64,000 bases of DNA from Primula veris (GCA_963682055.1 OY821750.1:7814501-7878500); one strand, 5' to 3'; shown: positions 18,669-32,407, numbered from the stretch's first letter. Translations and numbers: made by a program. The notes: generated from the letters alone by a model not told the origin.

Positions 18669-20953
18669 CTATAAATAACAGTATGATGCATGCAAAAATG
18701 AATTAAGATAAATATATAACATGAAATTATGTTAATTTACAAACTGTGGAACTAAAAAACCAAAATAGAGTATCCCAGTACAACAGTATTTGTGATTAAT
18801 TACACAACATTTTTAATGCATTTTAGAGAAATTAGGCTTTTTTTGGACTAGTGTATTTGTTTATGTATGTATATGTTTTCAAATTAGCAAGTGAAGACGC
18901 TATAAATGTTGATTTTGTAATTTGAATTTGGTAACGCATTTATAATTTGGCAGTTCTTTTTCGAATGTGGTACTGTCACTCGGTTTCGTAATGTTTGTCC
19001 ACCACAAATTACATACAACTTTAACCGATAAAAAAACTCATACATAAATTGTCGAAATCAAAATTTTGAAAAGTTAATCAACTAGTTTAATATTTAACTT
19101 TATGATTAAATTTTGAAAATTTCCGTTTTAATAATTTACATATGTTCTTTGCCGGTTAAAATTGCATTTAGGTTCGTGGTGGGTAAATATTTTGGAACGG
19201 ATGACTATTGATCATAGGAAAGAAATATTGGTGATTCATGTTTTGATAAATAAACCGGTTAATAGTACTTTACTTTTGGGTTGAGTTAAATTGTACTTAG
19301 ATGAGAATGTTTTTTTTTTTATAATAAATCATACCCAGAAAAACATGATCAATTACATTTTCAATGTTTTTTACTTTTATGAAACAATTAAATTTAATGC
19401 TTTATTGGTTCATGAAAGTTTACACGTCGACATGTTACTTGTGAGATTTTTGATGGATTGAGTATCCATATCAATACAATTAAGTAACACTTGTATACCA
19501 ACCAGACACTAACCCTATCTGACATGCAACCACGCACACGTACAGTTAGGGGGAAATTAGTATTACGTTAATGGTTTTTGGCATCAACTGAAAAACCAAT
19601 CCATATATTTTAAGGAAAATATGATAAATTTGGTCCGTTTCATAGGTTCGGTATTTTAATTTTAAAATAACTAGCATCGAAGTCCCGTCTATAAAAGGAC
19701 GGGGTCGTTTCTTAACATCCGTTCGGCAATTTTGTGAAATATATAAAATTACATTTGCATGGTGCACTAATGTCATCCTCTTAAGCAATTATATAAATAT
19801 TGTCATATATATAAATGGATTTAAACTAACAGAGTTAATAGAAATGGAGCTTTCAAAATTAGATGAACAAATTTAGTCAGAGAATAACATGAAATTGATG
19901 AACGTCATAGTAACATTAACATATATAGACTGTGGGTAGAGCTTTTTTCAATAGTAATGCCAAAATGTATCAGTATTCGACCAATTTTTCCATCTATAAG
20001 GTCGTAACAAAATTTAAGTACTATAAAGAATTTTATGTGTATTTCAATATACCATTATCTTTAGGAGACAACAGAGAAAGAAACAGATTCGGGACAAATT
20101 GTCGCACTTTGTGCTAACTAAATATCATAATAAAACGAATACAAATATATGAGCGAACTAATATCGAGTAAAAGTGGTCAAAAGGAACCGCGTTATGGAT
20201 TGCCATAGTTATTGAGTTATACTGAATTATACGATCTTATATTAACAAATTAAGGGTAACATCGACAGTCCTTCGAAAACATGCAACGTCCCAAACTCTA
20301 AAACCTCCAGTTTCATTCAAAAGCATAAACTTCATCTTAATGGTCAAGGTGATATATACGAGTAATTTTTACTCTTGCCATTTATAACTTAGAATGGTAA
20401 ACATATATGTTAAATATATGCACATACAAAGTAATGCTTAGTGGTACTAGTAAGACCTTTAATTAAAGGCCAGCTAGCGAAGTCAAACTAGTGACACAAA
20501 AAAAAAGATAAAGTTTCTTATTTCACAATACACATCTACTCATGTAGATAATCACGTAAATGAATTAATGATTATTTTTAATCAACAAATTGTAATAAGT
20601 ACACACATATATTTATATATATATATATGTAATATTCATTAAAATAGAATGTTACACATTGTATGTTGGATAAGATTTTGAGAGAATAATTTTTTATTAT
20701 GCTATTGTATGTTGGATAAGATTTAAATAATGGGAAGTTAGGATTTATTATTACCTTTTATTATGCTACTATCGTTATCGTTATCTTTATCTCCTCTTTT
20801 ATATTTTTTTATCAGATCTAGGTTTTTATATTGTTAGTAAATAATAGCAATTATATGTGGGTATATATAGGCCTAATACTCTTTTTATTGCTACATCCAT
20901 CCCTAATTTATGCCATGTGTTTCAATATGAGCATAATAGAAAGTGTCTGTTTT

Positions 20954-21008
<55 letters not shown>

Positions 21009-22992
21009 TAATGGTTAAAGATGCAATTAGAACTTGTATATTAGCAAGATTCAAAAAAATTGGAGAACTAAAGTGGTGGTTAGAATTTACTGGTCCGACT
21101 TTATGAACTCATCTTAAAGAAATTCGATCAAAATTAATTGAAAAAAAAAAGGAAAAAGAATATTTTTTAGGTATGACCTGATCCTCATAGGTCTGATGGA
21201 ATTAAATTAATTTCTACTTCAACCATAGGATCACCTATCTCAACTAAGAGGGGTCAATGTTATTGGTGACAACACCTGTAGATATCATAAGTGAGAATGT
21301 CACGATCGCCTGCCAGTGGAATGTTTTCTGGGTCAGTCAATCTACACAGAGTGAATTGGTTCTCTTGGATTGATGAACTGTTTTGATAAAAAAAAAATGG
21401 ATTTGGTTGTGATGTTGATTCATACATTTAATTGATATTGGTTTGCAACTCGCCAAATTGATAAATATCTACCCAAATTGTGAATATATGCACAAACAAG
21501 AGGTGTTGAATTGGAGGCAAATAGTATACTATTGTGTATTTTCTTCTTTGCACCGGTGTGCTTTTTATCTCAAGAAAAAATTTCGAACTAAATTTTTTGG
21601 TAAAGTTAGTCTACTTTATACAATAAACGTTTATTTAAGAATATAGGCAATACCATAAGATTGGAGAACCTTCTCTTTTCAGCTTTATTCCCGACATTGT
21701 ATCTTCTACATTTTTCCGAAAAAGGTTACGATGTACATAAAACTAACCTTAGATGTCTTGTTTACAAAAGGTGATCGAACAGTAAGTCGTATCAATGATA
21801 TTGTGTATGACAAAAAAATAAATTGAAAGTGAATGTACGAGATGTTAACGTACGTTAAAGATTTTCTACCCGACATGAAAGTTGATATGATTGTTGCTAA
21901 AAGTACATAGATGAATGAAAGTAAATAGATACTAAAATAGAGAAGAATAGGCAGTCTAATCTGTTTACCGATTTAGTGAGACTTACTTTCAATTGTGAAA
22001 AGCATATGGTCAGTTTTTGGAAAAATGGACGGTAAAATGGGTTGAATACACTTCAATCGCAATTGCTTCTAGTGTTGAAAACGGCATAAATCAGTTTTTT
22101 TATGTTACATACAATAAGAAATTCTGGATTTCTGGGGAGATGCCATAATGGATGTGATGGACCATAAAAATGATCTATGCCGACAATATTTGATGCGCGT
22201 TAGGTTATGGCGCATTACGCCCTGAAACTTTATTTTTTCATCTCATGGTTGATTGAAACGGAGTATTTGATCTTGTTTCACACTAATTAAAAAGTATTAG
22301 ACGTTGTTGTTTTGTTCTTGTATGAGATTTTTTTGTATAATTTACTATTATTTTGGGAATATTTTGATTATACTTATACTTATTTAAATCTCTTATATTA
22401 AAAAAAAAAACAAATTGGAATTCACTTCTCAACTAAAATATTAAAACAATAAATGTATTAGTTACTAAAAAACTGGTAACTTATTAGAGAATAAAAATCA
22501 AAATGTTATTTATACCCTCAAATATACAAGCAGTGAAAATCTTCAAATCCAATAAAGTGAATGACAATGCATAAACGTTGAGTGATTTGATAGGTTAGAT
22601 GAGAAAGTAGACAAAGATAGAAAAAATAGAACTTTTCAGTATATTTTTATTTATTAATTAGTAAAAAAATTAAGTGTTTGTTATTATCAGTATATCTCAC
22701 ATAATTTAGTAATAAAAAGCATATATGAATAGCAATGAGAAGGTTTGTGAGGTATCAGCTGTTCAGCATGGTATTGGTGCAAATTTCTTGCGACGTGTTT
22801 ACAACTCTACGAAAGTTACTTTGACTGTTATCAAAAAATTTATCAGAATATTGTGAGTTTAAACAAAATTATATGCTCATGTGACATATATTGTAAAGAT
22901 ATTATTGATATATTATGATTTTTTTTATTATATCTTGTCTTGTGGAATAAAATATTATGTAACTTGTTACGGTGAATAATATTTTACTCCAT
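18669..22992. other. Long AT-rich gene-free tract, module 1
   Basis: No gene is recognised in about 4.3 kb. It contains a long AT microsatellite (20958-21004) and short open frames that look random. The short minus frame at 19788-19546 and plus frames at 19932 and 21443 recur in module 2 only because the whole region is duplicated. The stretch 21005-21390 has some code-like composition but stops in all frames and no recognisable family. Confidence 0.5.
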
Positions 22993-25900
22993 CAAAGATT
23001 CTAAATGGTGTTGTTCTCAGAGATGCAGCAGGTATTCAAAATGAAGCTACTTCTTATTTTAAGTCTATTTTTGATCCTGATACTTCATAGCAAGGGGACT
23101 TTTCTAGCCTCAATTGTATTCCTCAGCTGATTAATGATGATGGTAATGTTATTTTAGACAATTATCCAACTCTGAATGAAGTAAAGGAAGCTATTTGGGG
23201 GCTAGATAAAAATAGTTCTCCTGACCAAGATGGTTTTAATGGTCATCTTTAAACTAAAGCCTGGCCTATTATTCAAAATGATATTAATCAAGCCATCTTC
23301 AGTTTTTTGCTGGTTCTGAACTTCTTAAAGTAATGACTACAACTCTTATTGTTCTTATCCTTAAAAACAAAAGTCCTAAACCTTTTAGTGATTATAGACC
23401 CATCAGTTTAAGTAATTTCAGCAATAAGATCATTTCTAAGATTCTGTCTACTAGACTTGCTAATATTTTTCCTCAGTTTATTGTGGAGAACCAAAGTGGT
23501 TTTATTAAAGGGAGAGACATCACTGATAATGTCTTCCTTGCCCAAGAACTTATAAGTACTTTGGGTGCTAAAAGTAAAGGAAAAAATGTTGCACTTAAAT
23601 TAGATATGAAGAAGGCCTATGACACAGTTTCTTGATTATTTTTTACTAAAGTCTTGAGGAAAATGGGGTTTATTAGATGGTAATTAGATAAGGTTTGGAG
23701 ACTTATTTCTAATATTCACTTTAGTGTGATAGTAAATGGAGTTGCTACTGGCTTTTTTAAATCTACTCAAGGGCTGAGACATGGGGATCCTCTACTCAAG
23801 AAATCTCAACAATCTAATCAATAATGGAAGATATCAAAGCTTCAAAACTCATATTGACTATCCTATCATCACTCATCTTGCTTATGCAGATGACATTGTT
23901 ATTTTTTTAGCAACTATTAAATGATCTATAACTGAAGTTCACAGAGTGATAAAGCTATATGAAAGAGATTCAAGTCAGGAGGTAAACTATAATAAAAGCT
24001 TTATTTATTGCTCTAAAAGTGTTACTAATATGTAAGGCAAATCTCTTGAAGAAAATACATGTATTACTTAAAAAAATTTCCCTTTGTTTATTTGGGTTTT
24101 CACTTATACTCTGGAAGGAAAAAAAGGCATTTATTTTCATGGCATGGTTACAAAAGTGAGAGAGACTATGAGTACTTGGAAGTCAAAATGGTTGTCTATG
24201 GGATCTAAGTTATTCTAATCAGGCATGTTCTTCGGTCCATCCCTATTTATACACTTACAGCAATGCAGCCTCCTAAGATGATCTTTAGTGATGTTGAAAG
24301 GGTTTTTGCTAATTTTTTATGGGGACAAGATGGGGAAAATAACAAATTACACTGGGTCTCTTGGGCTAAAATTACTTATCCTATTGAGGAAGGAGGCTTG
24401 GAGATTAGAGACTTACAAGACATAACAAATGCCTTTGCCATAAAATTATGGTGGAAGTTTAAAAATCAAAATTCATTATGGTCTAAATTTATGAAAAGTA
24501 AATATTGTAAAAAGGTGCATCCATATATGGCTAAAAGGGCTATTACAATTGGAACTTGGAACAGAATGCTTGAGCTTAGAAGTGTGGCTGAAACAAAAAT
24601 CATGTGGCAAGCTGGTAGATGAACTTTTGATATTAATTGGGACAACTGGACTGGTGAAGGCCCTATAAACTATGAGCGTATTATTGCTAGTATTCCTTTT
24701 AAAGATCTGAGAAACAATGGTAATTGGAATTTTACTTATATTTTTAATCTTTTCCCTAATAATTATCATCACTACTTTAAAAAGGTGATAAAGCTTTCTG
24801 AGGATAAGGACGTCTGCTATTGGACAGAGACCTTCACTGGTGTATTTACTGTTAAATCTGCTTGGAACCAGATAAGAAAAAGAAACATTATTAATTGGAT
24901 ATATACTCTTATTTGGGATAAGTTGCTACCCTTGAGGGTTTCTTGTTTCATGTGGAAAATTTTCCTAAATGCAGTTGCTGTTAATGAAAAGGTGCAAAGT
25001 AAGGGTATAAAGTTGGTCTCCATATGTAGTTATTGTTCCAATTCTAATGAATCTATTGAACATCTCTTTGGTACTGGTTCTATAGCAGAGAAAGTTTGGT
25101 CATTCTATGGAAGGCTTATGGGAATAACCTACAACAATTTAAGTATTAGAGGGAGGTGTCTAACTTGGTGGCAACCCTCAAATTCTTCTCTCAGGGGTAA
25201 GTGTATTAAAATTATTCCTTCTATAATTCTATGGCGTATTTGTAAGTCTAGAGGCAGCTATAAGTTTGATAATAGGGCTATGAACAGTGAAGCTATTATA
25301 GCAAGTGTTCGAAGGCAGCTTTTGCTGTTTATTAAAAAAGATAAAAAATTAGGGGAAAAGTTTGATTTTACTGATGATAAATGGGGGAATAATATTAATA
25401 ATGTTAAGAAAGTTCTCATCTTTCATTAGGCTAAACCTCCCCCTAATAGAGTGAAGATTATTGTGGATGGAGTCTTTAAGTCTGATATCTATAGTGGTAT
25501 AGGGGGTCTAATGAGAAATTCTCTGAGTAATTTTATTAAAGGCTTTTCTACTATAGAGGAGGCTATTTCTATCATTGAGATGGAGGCGCTAGCTTTTCTA
25601 CATGGGTTACAGCTTATTAAGTATGAACATGCAATTATTGAGACAGACTCCAGAAAGTTGATTAACATTCTTCTTAATAAAGAAAAATGTCCTTGGGCTA
25701 TTTATGCCATTATTGATCAAATTCGACAATTAGTTGGTAAGAAAATGGTGGAAATTGGTCATACCTTTAGAGAATGTAACAAAATAGCAGATCTCCTTGC
25801 TAAGGAAAGACATGTTATGTTCTCCGATAGGGCTTGTGATTTCCATCCCACAAAGCAGCAGATCTCCTTGCTAAGGAAATTGGTCATACCTTTAAGATGG

Positions 25901-26230
25901 ATTCATCTTTGTATCCAATTTTAAGAGGATGAGTTTTTTCGCCATTTTTATTTGGGATAAGTTTTCTACCCTCTCTAAGGCAGACCGATTGCTATTCTTA
26001 GACAAGTGGGCGCAGGATGACACGCATAGTATCTGGCCCAAGTGGCAGTTTATTACGCAAGAAGCCCCTCAAGTTATTTACGAAATTTTTATTTAGTTTT
26101 ACAAGTTGTAGTCTTGTTCTTTTGTTAGACCATATTTCGAATAGGGGCACTTTGGGTCCTTTTTCTTTTGTATTTTTTGTGGGGTTTTTCCCCCACATTT
26201 TTTATTTTTTCCAACTATTAATAAAATAAA
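22993..26230 (+). mobile_element. 5'-truncated L1-type LINE with RNase H, module 1/2 junction
   Basis: A non-LTR retrotransposon ORF2 remnant starts at the linker before the reverse transcriptase (NGVVLRDAAGIQNEATSYF). It continues with RT blocks YRPISLSNF near 23390, QSGFIKGRDI near 23500, LKLDMKKAYD near 23600 and LAYADDIVIF near 23877. Next comes a zf-RVT region (24785-25130, with CSYCSNSNESIEHLF) and an RNase H domain (25451-25924; DG, E, D residues in VDG, MEALAF, ETDSRK). Stops (23094, 23251, 23633, 24040), frameshifts and a small deletion after GDPLL near 23795 inactivate it. ORF1 and the endonuclease are absent. The 3' UTR ends with a GTGGG hairpin and an AATAAAATAAAA tail. The module boundary used here falls inside this LINE. 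Confidence 0.85.
25451..25924 (+). pseudogene. LINE RNase H fragment (open frame), first copy
   Basis: The longest well-conserved piece of the LINE is an RNase H-like domain of 157 codons with VDGVF, MEALAFLHGLQ and ETDSRKLINIL, and CNKIADLLAKE near the end. Such domains sit at the ORF2 C-terminus of some plant L1-type LINEs. A 22-base string around GCAGATCTCCTTGCTAAGGAA occurs twice near its end (25793 and 25857), a small internal duplication. It is not an independent gene. Confidence 0.7.
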
Positions 26231-27306
26231 ATTACAGATTTTCCCCATCATTCATTTAAAAATAAAGTATACTCTATGTCATGTATGCTTTATACAATTT
26301 CATCACTCTAATCCTCCATCCTTTGTTTAAGACCCGCTTAGTCACCATTTATACTTTATTTGTACAACTCACATTATATTCTTTTTTTATTAACCTGCAA
26401 CCTGAAGCTTACAAATTTACAAGCTCGATCTTTATATATATATATTGGTAGAAGAAACTCACAATTCTAATTGTAATTTAGGAATAAAAATATGGGGGGA
26501 AATCCCACTTAAACAGAGAATAAGTATCAAATCTGATCGAAAATTAAAAGTACGACTTAATTAAAATTTGACAAAAGCTCCAATGATTAAGAGTGTAAAT
26601 ATTTAATGTAGTCTGTTAAGATCGGTGTTCTAAAACGCACACATAGACGGAAGTTAGGCGGGGTCTAGACGCCTAACATATTATGTGAAATTAGGTGGAT
26701 TAGGTGGTGATTAAGCGGAATTAGGTGGGATTAGACGCTAGTTGACCAACTTTTGCCTAAATTTTTTCTTTTAGTACATTGGTTAAGATACAAGTTGAAG
26801 TTCTTCTTTGCGGGACATGGGTTAATCCATTCTCGGGTTCATTTGTTGATTTTACTAAAAAAATTCAAAATCACAATGATTTATCATCTTAATCTTACAA
26901 TTGTTGATATGTCTATGATAACAGGCTCCGCTAATTTCCGTAATTGCGGGGTTATGATTTGTTGAAGTGTTACGGGTGTAATACCAGGAACGAAAAATAA
27001 TTATTTTTTTCTTAAATGATTTCGTTCCATAAAAACGACGTCTTTAGTCGTGAAAAATGTTGTGGCTTCAGGCTTCTAGATGCATTTAGTTTGTTACTCT
27101 TTTGATTGATATTTGATATGATAGCCTTTGAAAATGCATTGGTCGCTACTTGAGAGTAGAGGAAAATTATGAATAAGACATTTATTTGTGCTGTAATCCA
27201 GCCACCAAAAACTTGTATAGCAATGGGTGTGTATCCTAATTGGCTTTCAGGAGGATTTCCCCGGAGAATGAATAAAATACTGAGAAGGGTATTAATCATC
27301 AAACAA
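26231..27306. other. Gene-free interval, module 2
   Basis: Equivalent to 361-1435, with the same G-rich TTAGGTGG repeat (about 26648-26740) and no recognised gene. Confidence 0.5.
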
Positions 27307-29203
27307 GTTGTGTAGGTACACCATAGCAAAATGGTTTAGTAGAAAGGAAGAATCAATATTTTCTTAATGTAGCTAGATCTTTAAGATTTCATTCTCATTT
27401 ATCATTAAATTTTTGGGGAGATTGTGAGTTAACGGCTGCATATTTAATTAATAGAACTCCTACTCCTCTTTTAGGGAATAAATCTCCTTTTGAAGTTTTG
27501 TTCAATAGAAAACCTGCATATAGTCATCTCAGGGTTTTTGGTTGTTTGTGTTTTGCTAGTTCTTTAACAAGAAATAGGACTAAGGTTTGTTCTAGAAGTA
27601 GAAAGTGTGTTTCGATTGGTTACGGTGCAAGTACAAAAGGATATAAACATTATGATTTAAGTACTAAAGAAGTTTTTCTTTCTAGAGATGTTTTTTATGA
27701 GCATATCATGCCTTTTTATGATGATGTTAACCATATTAATATTGATAATGTGATTAACATGAATGATAATAATGCTACAACCATGAATAATAAGAATCAT
27801 AATGACACTAACAACATGAAAACTAATAATGAGAATGAAAATCACAATAATGAGTCTGTTAGTAATGTTAGAAAATCATATAGGATTAGTAAAAAAACCT
27901 TCTTATTTGCAAAATTTTCATTCTGGTTCTGTAGTTTCTGGTACTAATAATGTTGTTTACCCTTTATCAGAATATGTTGGTTATAATAAAATATCTAATA
28001 GGCATAAAAAAAAATCTAGCAATTTCTTCTGATGTTGAACCTAATATTTATAAGCAAACTTCTTTAAATCCTCTTTGGCAAGAAGCTATGCAAAATGAAA
28101 TTAAAGATTTAGAAAGTAATAAAACTGAATTACCACATGAAAAACAAACTATAGGTTCTAAGTGGATCTATAAGATTAAGTATACGTCAGATGGTAGTAT
28201 TGAAAGATACAAGCCTATGTTATTTGCTAAGTGATATACACAAACTGAAAGAATTGATTATGATGCTACTTTTTCTCCTGTTGCTAAGATAACTACTGTT
28301 AGGTGTTTTTTATCTACTGCTCCAGTAAATAATTGGCTTTTATCTCAAATGGATGTGAATAATTCTTTTTTACATGATGATTTGTATGAGGATGTGTATA
28401 TGGTGATTCCACCTGGTTTTCATCAGAATAATAGTAATTTAGTTTGCAAGTTACAAAAATCTTTATATGTTTTAAAATAGGCTTCTAGATAGTGGTTTGC
28501 AAAGTTAAGTACTTCTCTTTTGGATTTTGGTCTTATTCAATCATTTGAAGATAATTCTCTTTTTACTTACAGTAAAAATGATTCTTTTATAGCTTTATTA
28601 GTTTATGTTGATGATATCTTAATGGGTAGTTCTTTTTCTGATTTGGTCAATCAAGTAAAGTTTTTCTAAATAAAAAGTTTCAGTTAAAGGATTTGGGAGA
28701 AATTAAATATTATCTGGGTTTAGAGATAGGAAGAAATAAAAATGGAATACATGTATGTCAAAGAAAGTATGCTTTAAAATTATTAGATGATATTGATTTT
28801 TTGGCTGTTAAACCTGCTCTTTTTCTCATGGATACCAAATTAAAGCTAACAATAAATATACAGATTTACTAGATGATATTACTAAGTATAGAAGATTAAT
28901 AGCTAAGTTGCTTTATTTAACTATTACTAGACCTGACATCTCTTTTTCAGTTAATGCTCTAAGTCAGTTTTTAGCAAATCCAATTAAGATTTATTATAAT
29001 GCTGCTTTAAAAGTGCTCAGGCATGTCAAGAAAAATCCATTTCAAGGTATTTTATTTTCTTCTAATTCTATTTTTGATTTAAAAGCTATTACTTATTCTG
29101 ATTGGGCAGCGTGAATAGATACTATGAAATCAGTGACTGGTTTCTATGTTCTTCTTGGAAATTCTTTAGTTTCATGGAAGAGTAAGAAACATAATACTAT
29201 TTC
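27307..29203 (+). pseudogene. Ty1/copia pol remnant, module 2, 5' part
   Basis: Same remnant as at 1436, cut by the gypsy insertion inside the RNase H domain just before the SSVEAEYRAM motif. The post-integrase region is open from 27498 to 27947. The RT motif YVDDIL lies near 28604. The CTTTGGCAAGAAGC string at 28071 still encodes Trp where modules 1 and 3 have a stop (TGA), so this copy keeps one ancestral codon. Confidence 0.85.
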
Positions 29204-31185
29204 TGTAACATCCCGTATTTTTATAAATGGTTTTAATTATGTTTTAATTCATGCAAAAACGTTTTATTCAAATTTTACCAAAAACCGGTCACTCGACTAA
29301 TTTTTAGCCAAAAACCGAAACTCTTCCGAAAAACCTTATTTTAAAAACCTGTTACTAATTTTACTAATAAAAAGGACCCAATAGATTTGTTTTTAAAGAT
29401 TTGTTATTTTTGAGTAGTAAAACAATATTTTTGGATTAAGAGTTAACTTTTAAAACTTTGGGGACCAAATAGTTCGTTACCACAAACTATCTCAAAACAG
29501 TTTTTCTAAACACTTTTTCAGCCACTTTCATAACCTAAAAACAGTAAAAACAAGTAAGAAGAGAGAAAAGAGAGAAAAGAGAAGAAGAAGAAGAAGAAGA
29601 AAAAGAGAAACCACGTTAGCGGATTATTACCGGAATCATCTCCTCTACACGCTAAGGTAACGGGGGTTATCCATAGCGACTAGACGAGGGTGTATGTTAG
29701 GATTAGGTTTTATGTTTATTATAAATTGGGGGTTTTTGCCTTTTATCTTAATTAGTTTTATAAATTGTTAATTGGGTTTAGTTGTTATATGACTAATTCA
29801 CTTATTTGTTAATTGGGTTTAGTTGGTTATATGTTTAATTCACTTATTTGTTAATTGAGGATTTAGTCGTGTTAATTTCGGATTAACGAGAATATGGACG
29901 AGTTTGCATGTCTTTATTTATTGATATTGTGTTATTATAATTGTTGATAAATTGGGTAATTTATTGTTGAATATAGATGCATTGTAGTTTATGCATACAA
30001 GGTGTTTGCTAAAATGCTTGAATGAGTTTTTATGTTGATTAGACATTGTTTGGCTAGTTGTGAATCTAGCACCTATGCTTTTGGATTATGTTGTATTACG
30101 TTAAGTGACGTACGAGATTGTGTTATTTGAATAGTATAATATTATTGGCCGAGGCCTTAATATTTATACGTATGAGATTATATTATATGAATAGTATAAT
30201 ATTATTGGCCGAGGCCTTAATATTTATACGTATGAGATTATATTATATGAATAGTATAATATTATTGGCCGAGGCCTTAATATTGATACATTAGCAATGG
30301 TCTCTGTCTCTTCCTAATTCCGGGGACAGAAGACGGCAGTGGGGATAGGGAATGACTCGTCTTACGGACTGGGGCGAGTGGCATGAGAGGTCCTAGTGTG
30401 CACTATATTTATTTTTATGTTAGCTATGGTCTATGTCTCTTCCTAATTCCGGGGACAGAAGACGGCCGTGGGGATAGGGAATGACTCGTCTTACGGACTG
30501 GGGCGAGTGGCATGAGAGGTCCAAGTGCGCACTTTAAATCTACTTTTATGTTAGCAATGGTCTCTGTCTCTTCCTAATTCCGGGGACAGAAGACGGCCGA
30601 GGGGATAGGGAATGACCTATCTTACGGACCGGGGTAGGTGGCATGAGAGGTCCATGTTTGTTATTGATTTGTGTTGACGTTATTTAATTTATTTAATTTA
30701 TCCCGTTGTAGAATGTTATTTTATTTCTTTTTATACGTCGATTATCGTAGTTGTAGAATTTGTGGGCTCTTGCATTTATGGGATGGAGTGACAGTATTTG
30801 TGGTGCCGTCCCGTCTAGTTATGTGCGTGGGACTCACCGTTACAATTTTGTTGTTCAGGTACATTATAGGTTGAGGCGTTTGGTTAGCAGCTTTAGCAAT
30901 GCATCACATGGGCTCGGGGCTTCTGCTTTATTTTCATCTAGATTATATTTTGAGGTTGTAGCCTACGGGCAATTTACTTTCGTTTGGTAATTTTTATAAG
31001 TTGTCAACACCATTTGGTCATGTAGCCGCGTTTGGCAAACAGTTTTATTTATTCGTTTAATTGTTCCATTAGCTCGCAATTGCTTTTCTTTTCAAATTTA
31101 AATTTTGTACCAACAGGTTCTATTTCCTTTTGTTTTAAAAAGGTCATGCCTCGATATCCGTGTTTATGGAATTTGGGGCATGACA
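29204..31185 (+). repeat. 5' LTR of gypsy element
   Basis: 1982 bp from TGTAACATCCCG to GGGGCATGACA. It contains an AAG-rich stretch (about 29580-29605), three tandem 60-bp units (30121-30284) with the core GGCCGAGGCCTTAATATT, and three units of about 130 bp (30293-30655) with the core GGGGACAGAAGACGGC. Frames inside it are not genes. Confidence 0.93.
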
Positions 31186-31188
31186 AGT

Positions 31189-31200
31189 TGGTATCAGAGC
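31189..31200 (+). other. Primer-binding site of gypsy element
   Basis: TGGTATCAGAGC, complementary to the 3' end of initiator tRNA-Met, lies three bases after the 5' LTR. It primes minus-strand cDNA synthesis in this type of element. Confidence 0.9.
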
Positions 31201-31840
31201 TAACTAGGTTCTTGTATACTTTGGGACGACGGGAAGATGGGTAACCATTGGACCAAGATCCATCGTATCTTTTTACAAAACTTTTTCCAAAAACTTAAAC
31301 TTTTTCTAAAACGGGGGGTTGCATTTAGCTTAAGACATGTAGCTATAATTTAGTAGTAGTTGATGAAAGGAAAGTCCACATGTGAGGTAAGTTGGGGACA
31401 ATGAGGACGCTCGTTGATCCCGGCTCGCCAAACTAGTGGGTAGACCTCTCGTCGGTAGGTGTGAAGGAATACCTTAGCGATGTGGAATTTTAGAGTATGC
31501 GAGAACGCTCGGGTGCTTTAGGATAACGTATCGTGATGGGTTATCCCTCGCACTTTTGTGCTGTTTGTATGCGTGCGTAGATTTATATGATGTGTATGAG
31601 GTATAAGTGTGCATGTCTATTAGTAGCAAACTATTAGAGTGCGAGAATTGTGTAGTTGATGATTTTACGTAGTGCGCTTTCATATTATTAACTTGTGTGT
31701 TAATGAATATTATATGCGAATCGATGTTGTTCGTATAAATGTTATGGATTAGAATGATGTTGTGTGATATGTTTCACGAATAGAATACACAAGCATTGAG
31801 GAATTTTATGTTTTTGTGTCGATAGTTTTTTGCAGTAAAA

Positions 31841-32079
31841 GGATCGGTCGTTGCCTAAAACGATCGGTCGAAATTCTTCAGAATTTTTTTTCAGACCCTA
31901 CTGGACCAAAAAACGATCGGTCGTTGCCCAAAACGACCGGTCGAATTTTTGGTGACCTCTCTGGAATATTTGGACCAAAACGATCGGTCGTTACCCAAAA
32001 CGATCGGTAGAATTTTTGGTGACCTCTCGGGAATATTTGGATCAAAACGATCGGTCGTTTTGTCCAAAACGATCGGTCG
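31841..32079 (+). repeat. CGATCGGTCG repeat cluster in the gypsy leader
   Basis: Eight copies of CGATCGGTCG or one-base variants lie at 31841, 31861, 31914, 31934, 31981, 32001, 32048 and 32070. They are arranged in four pairs spaced 20 to 22 bases apart. Pairs are joined by longer units that contain GAATTTTTGGTGACCTCT. The motif contains the palindrome CGATCG. It sits in the untranslated leader between the primer-binding site and gag, where packaging or regulatory signals would be expected. Confidence 0.85.
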
Positions 32080-32407
32080 AATTCTGGTAATTTTGCGGTT
32101 TTTCTGCTATACTTCGAAAGCTCATAACTTCTTCGTTTTAACTCCGATTCTGATTCCGCTTGAAGCGTTGGCTTCGTTTTTCAGTACTCTATCTTTCTGG
32201 CATTTCGGAATTTTCATTTTCTATTTTTGGAAAAATCAAAGCGTTATATCGTCGAAATTGAGAATTCGTAAAAATCAGTTATTGAACCTTAGGAAGCTGG
32301 ATTAAGTGATTAATTTGTAGAACGAGCTTTTATCATGTATGATTATACATGTATGGATAGTAGTGTCGAGTAAGACAACTAAAGTGTTGGTTTAATCTGT
32401 TGTAGTA

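Larger units (their letters stand above)
1..25869. repeat. Segmental tandem module, copy 1
   Basis: The first bases of the window recur at 25870 and again at 57366, and long stretches after each point match with only scattered substitutions and small indels. This copy carries the LINE tail, copia remnant, Dof-like fragment, FAR1 pseudogene, both MADS loci, solo LTR, TRIM, eS25 retrocopy and a 5'-truncated LINE. Copy-specific features are the FAR1 block (shared with copy 3), the eS25 retrocopy region 15601-17583 and a 123-bp duplication at the solo-LTR end. The phase of the module is arbitrary because the window begins inside an older LINE tail. Confidence 0.93.

Noticed and set aside
18443..18706. 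87-codon frame with repeated FSVF/FRSFSV
   Set aside because: Translation of the CGGTTTTT minisatellite.
20831..21106. 91-codon frame with poly-YI
   Set aside because: Translation of an AT microsatellite; no plausible protein.
21005..21390. Code-like stretch that might be an organelle-derived insert
   Set aside because: I could not match it to any plastid or mitochondrial gene I know and all frames have stops.
30121..30655. Regular repeats that could suggest a CRISPR-like array
   Set aside because: Tandem units without spacers, inside a plant LTR.
30671..31244. Short frames in the gypsy LTRs (also 38694-38888)
   Set aside because: LTR sequence, no protein similarity, not shared between related LTRs as coding.
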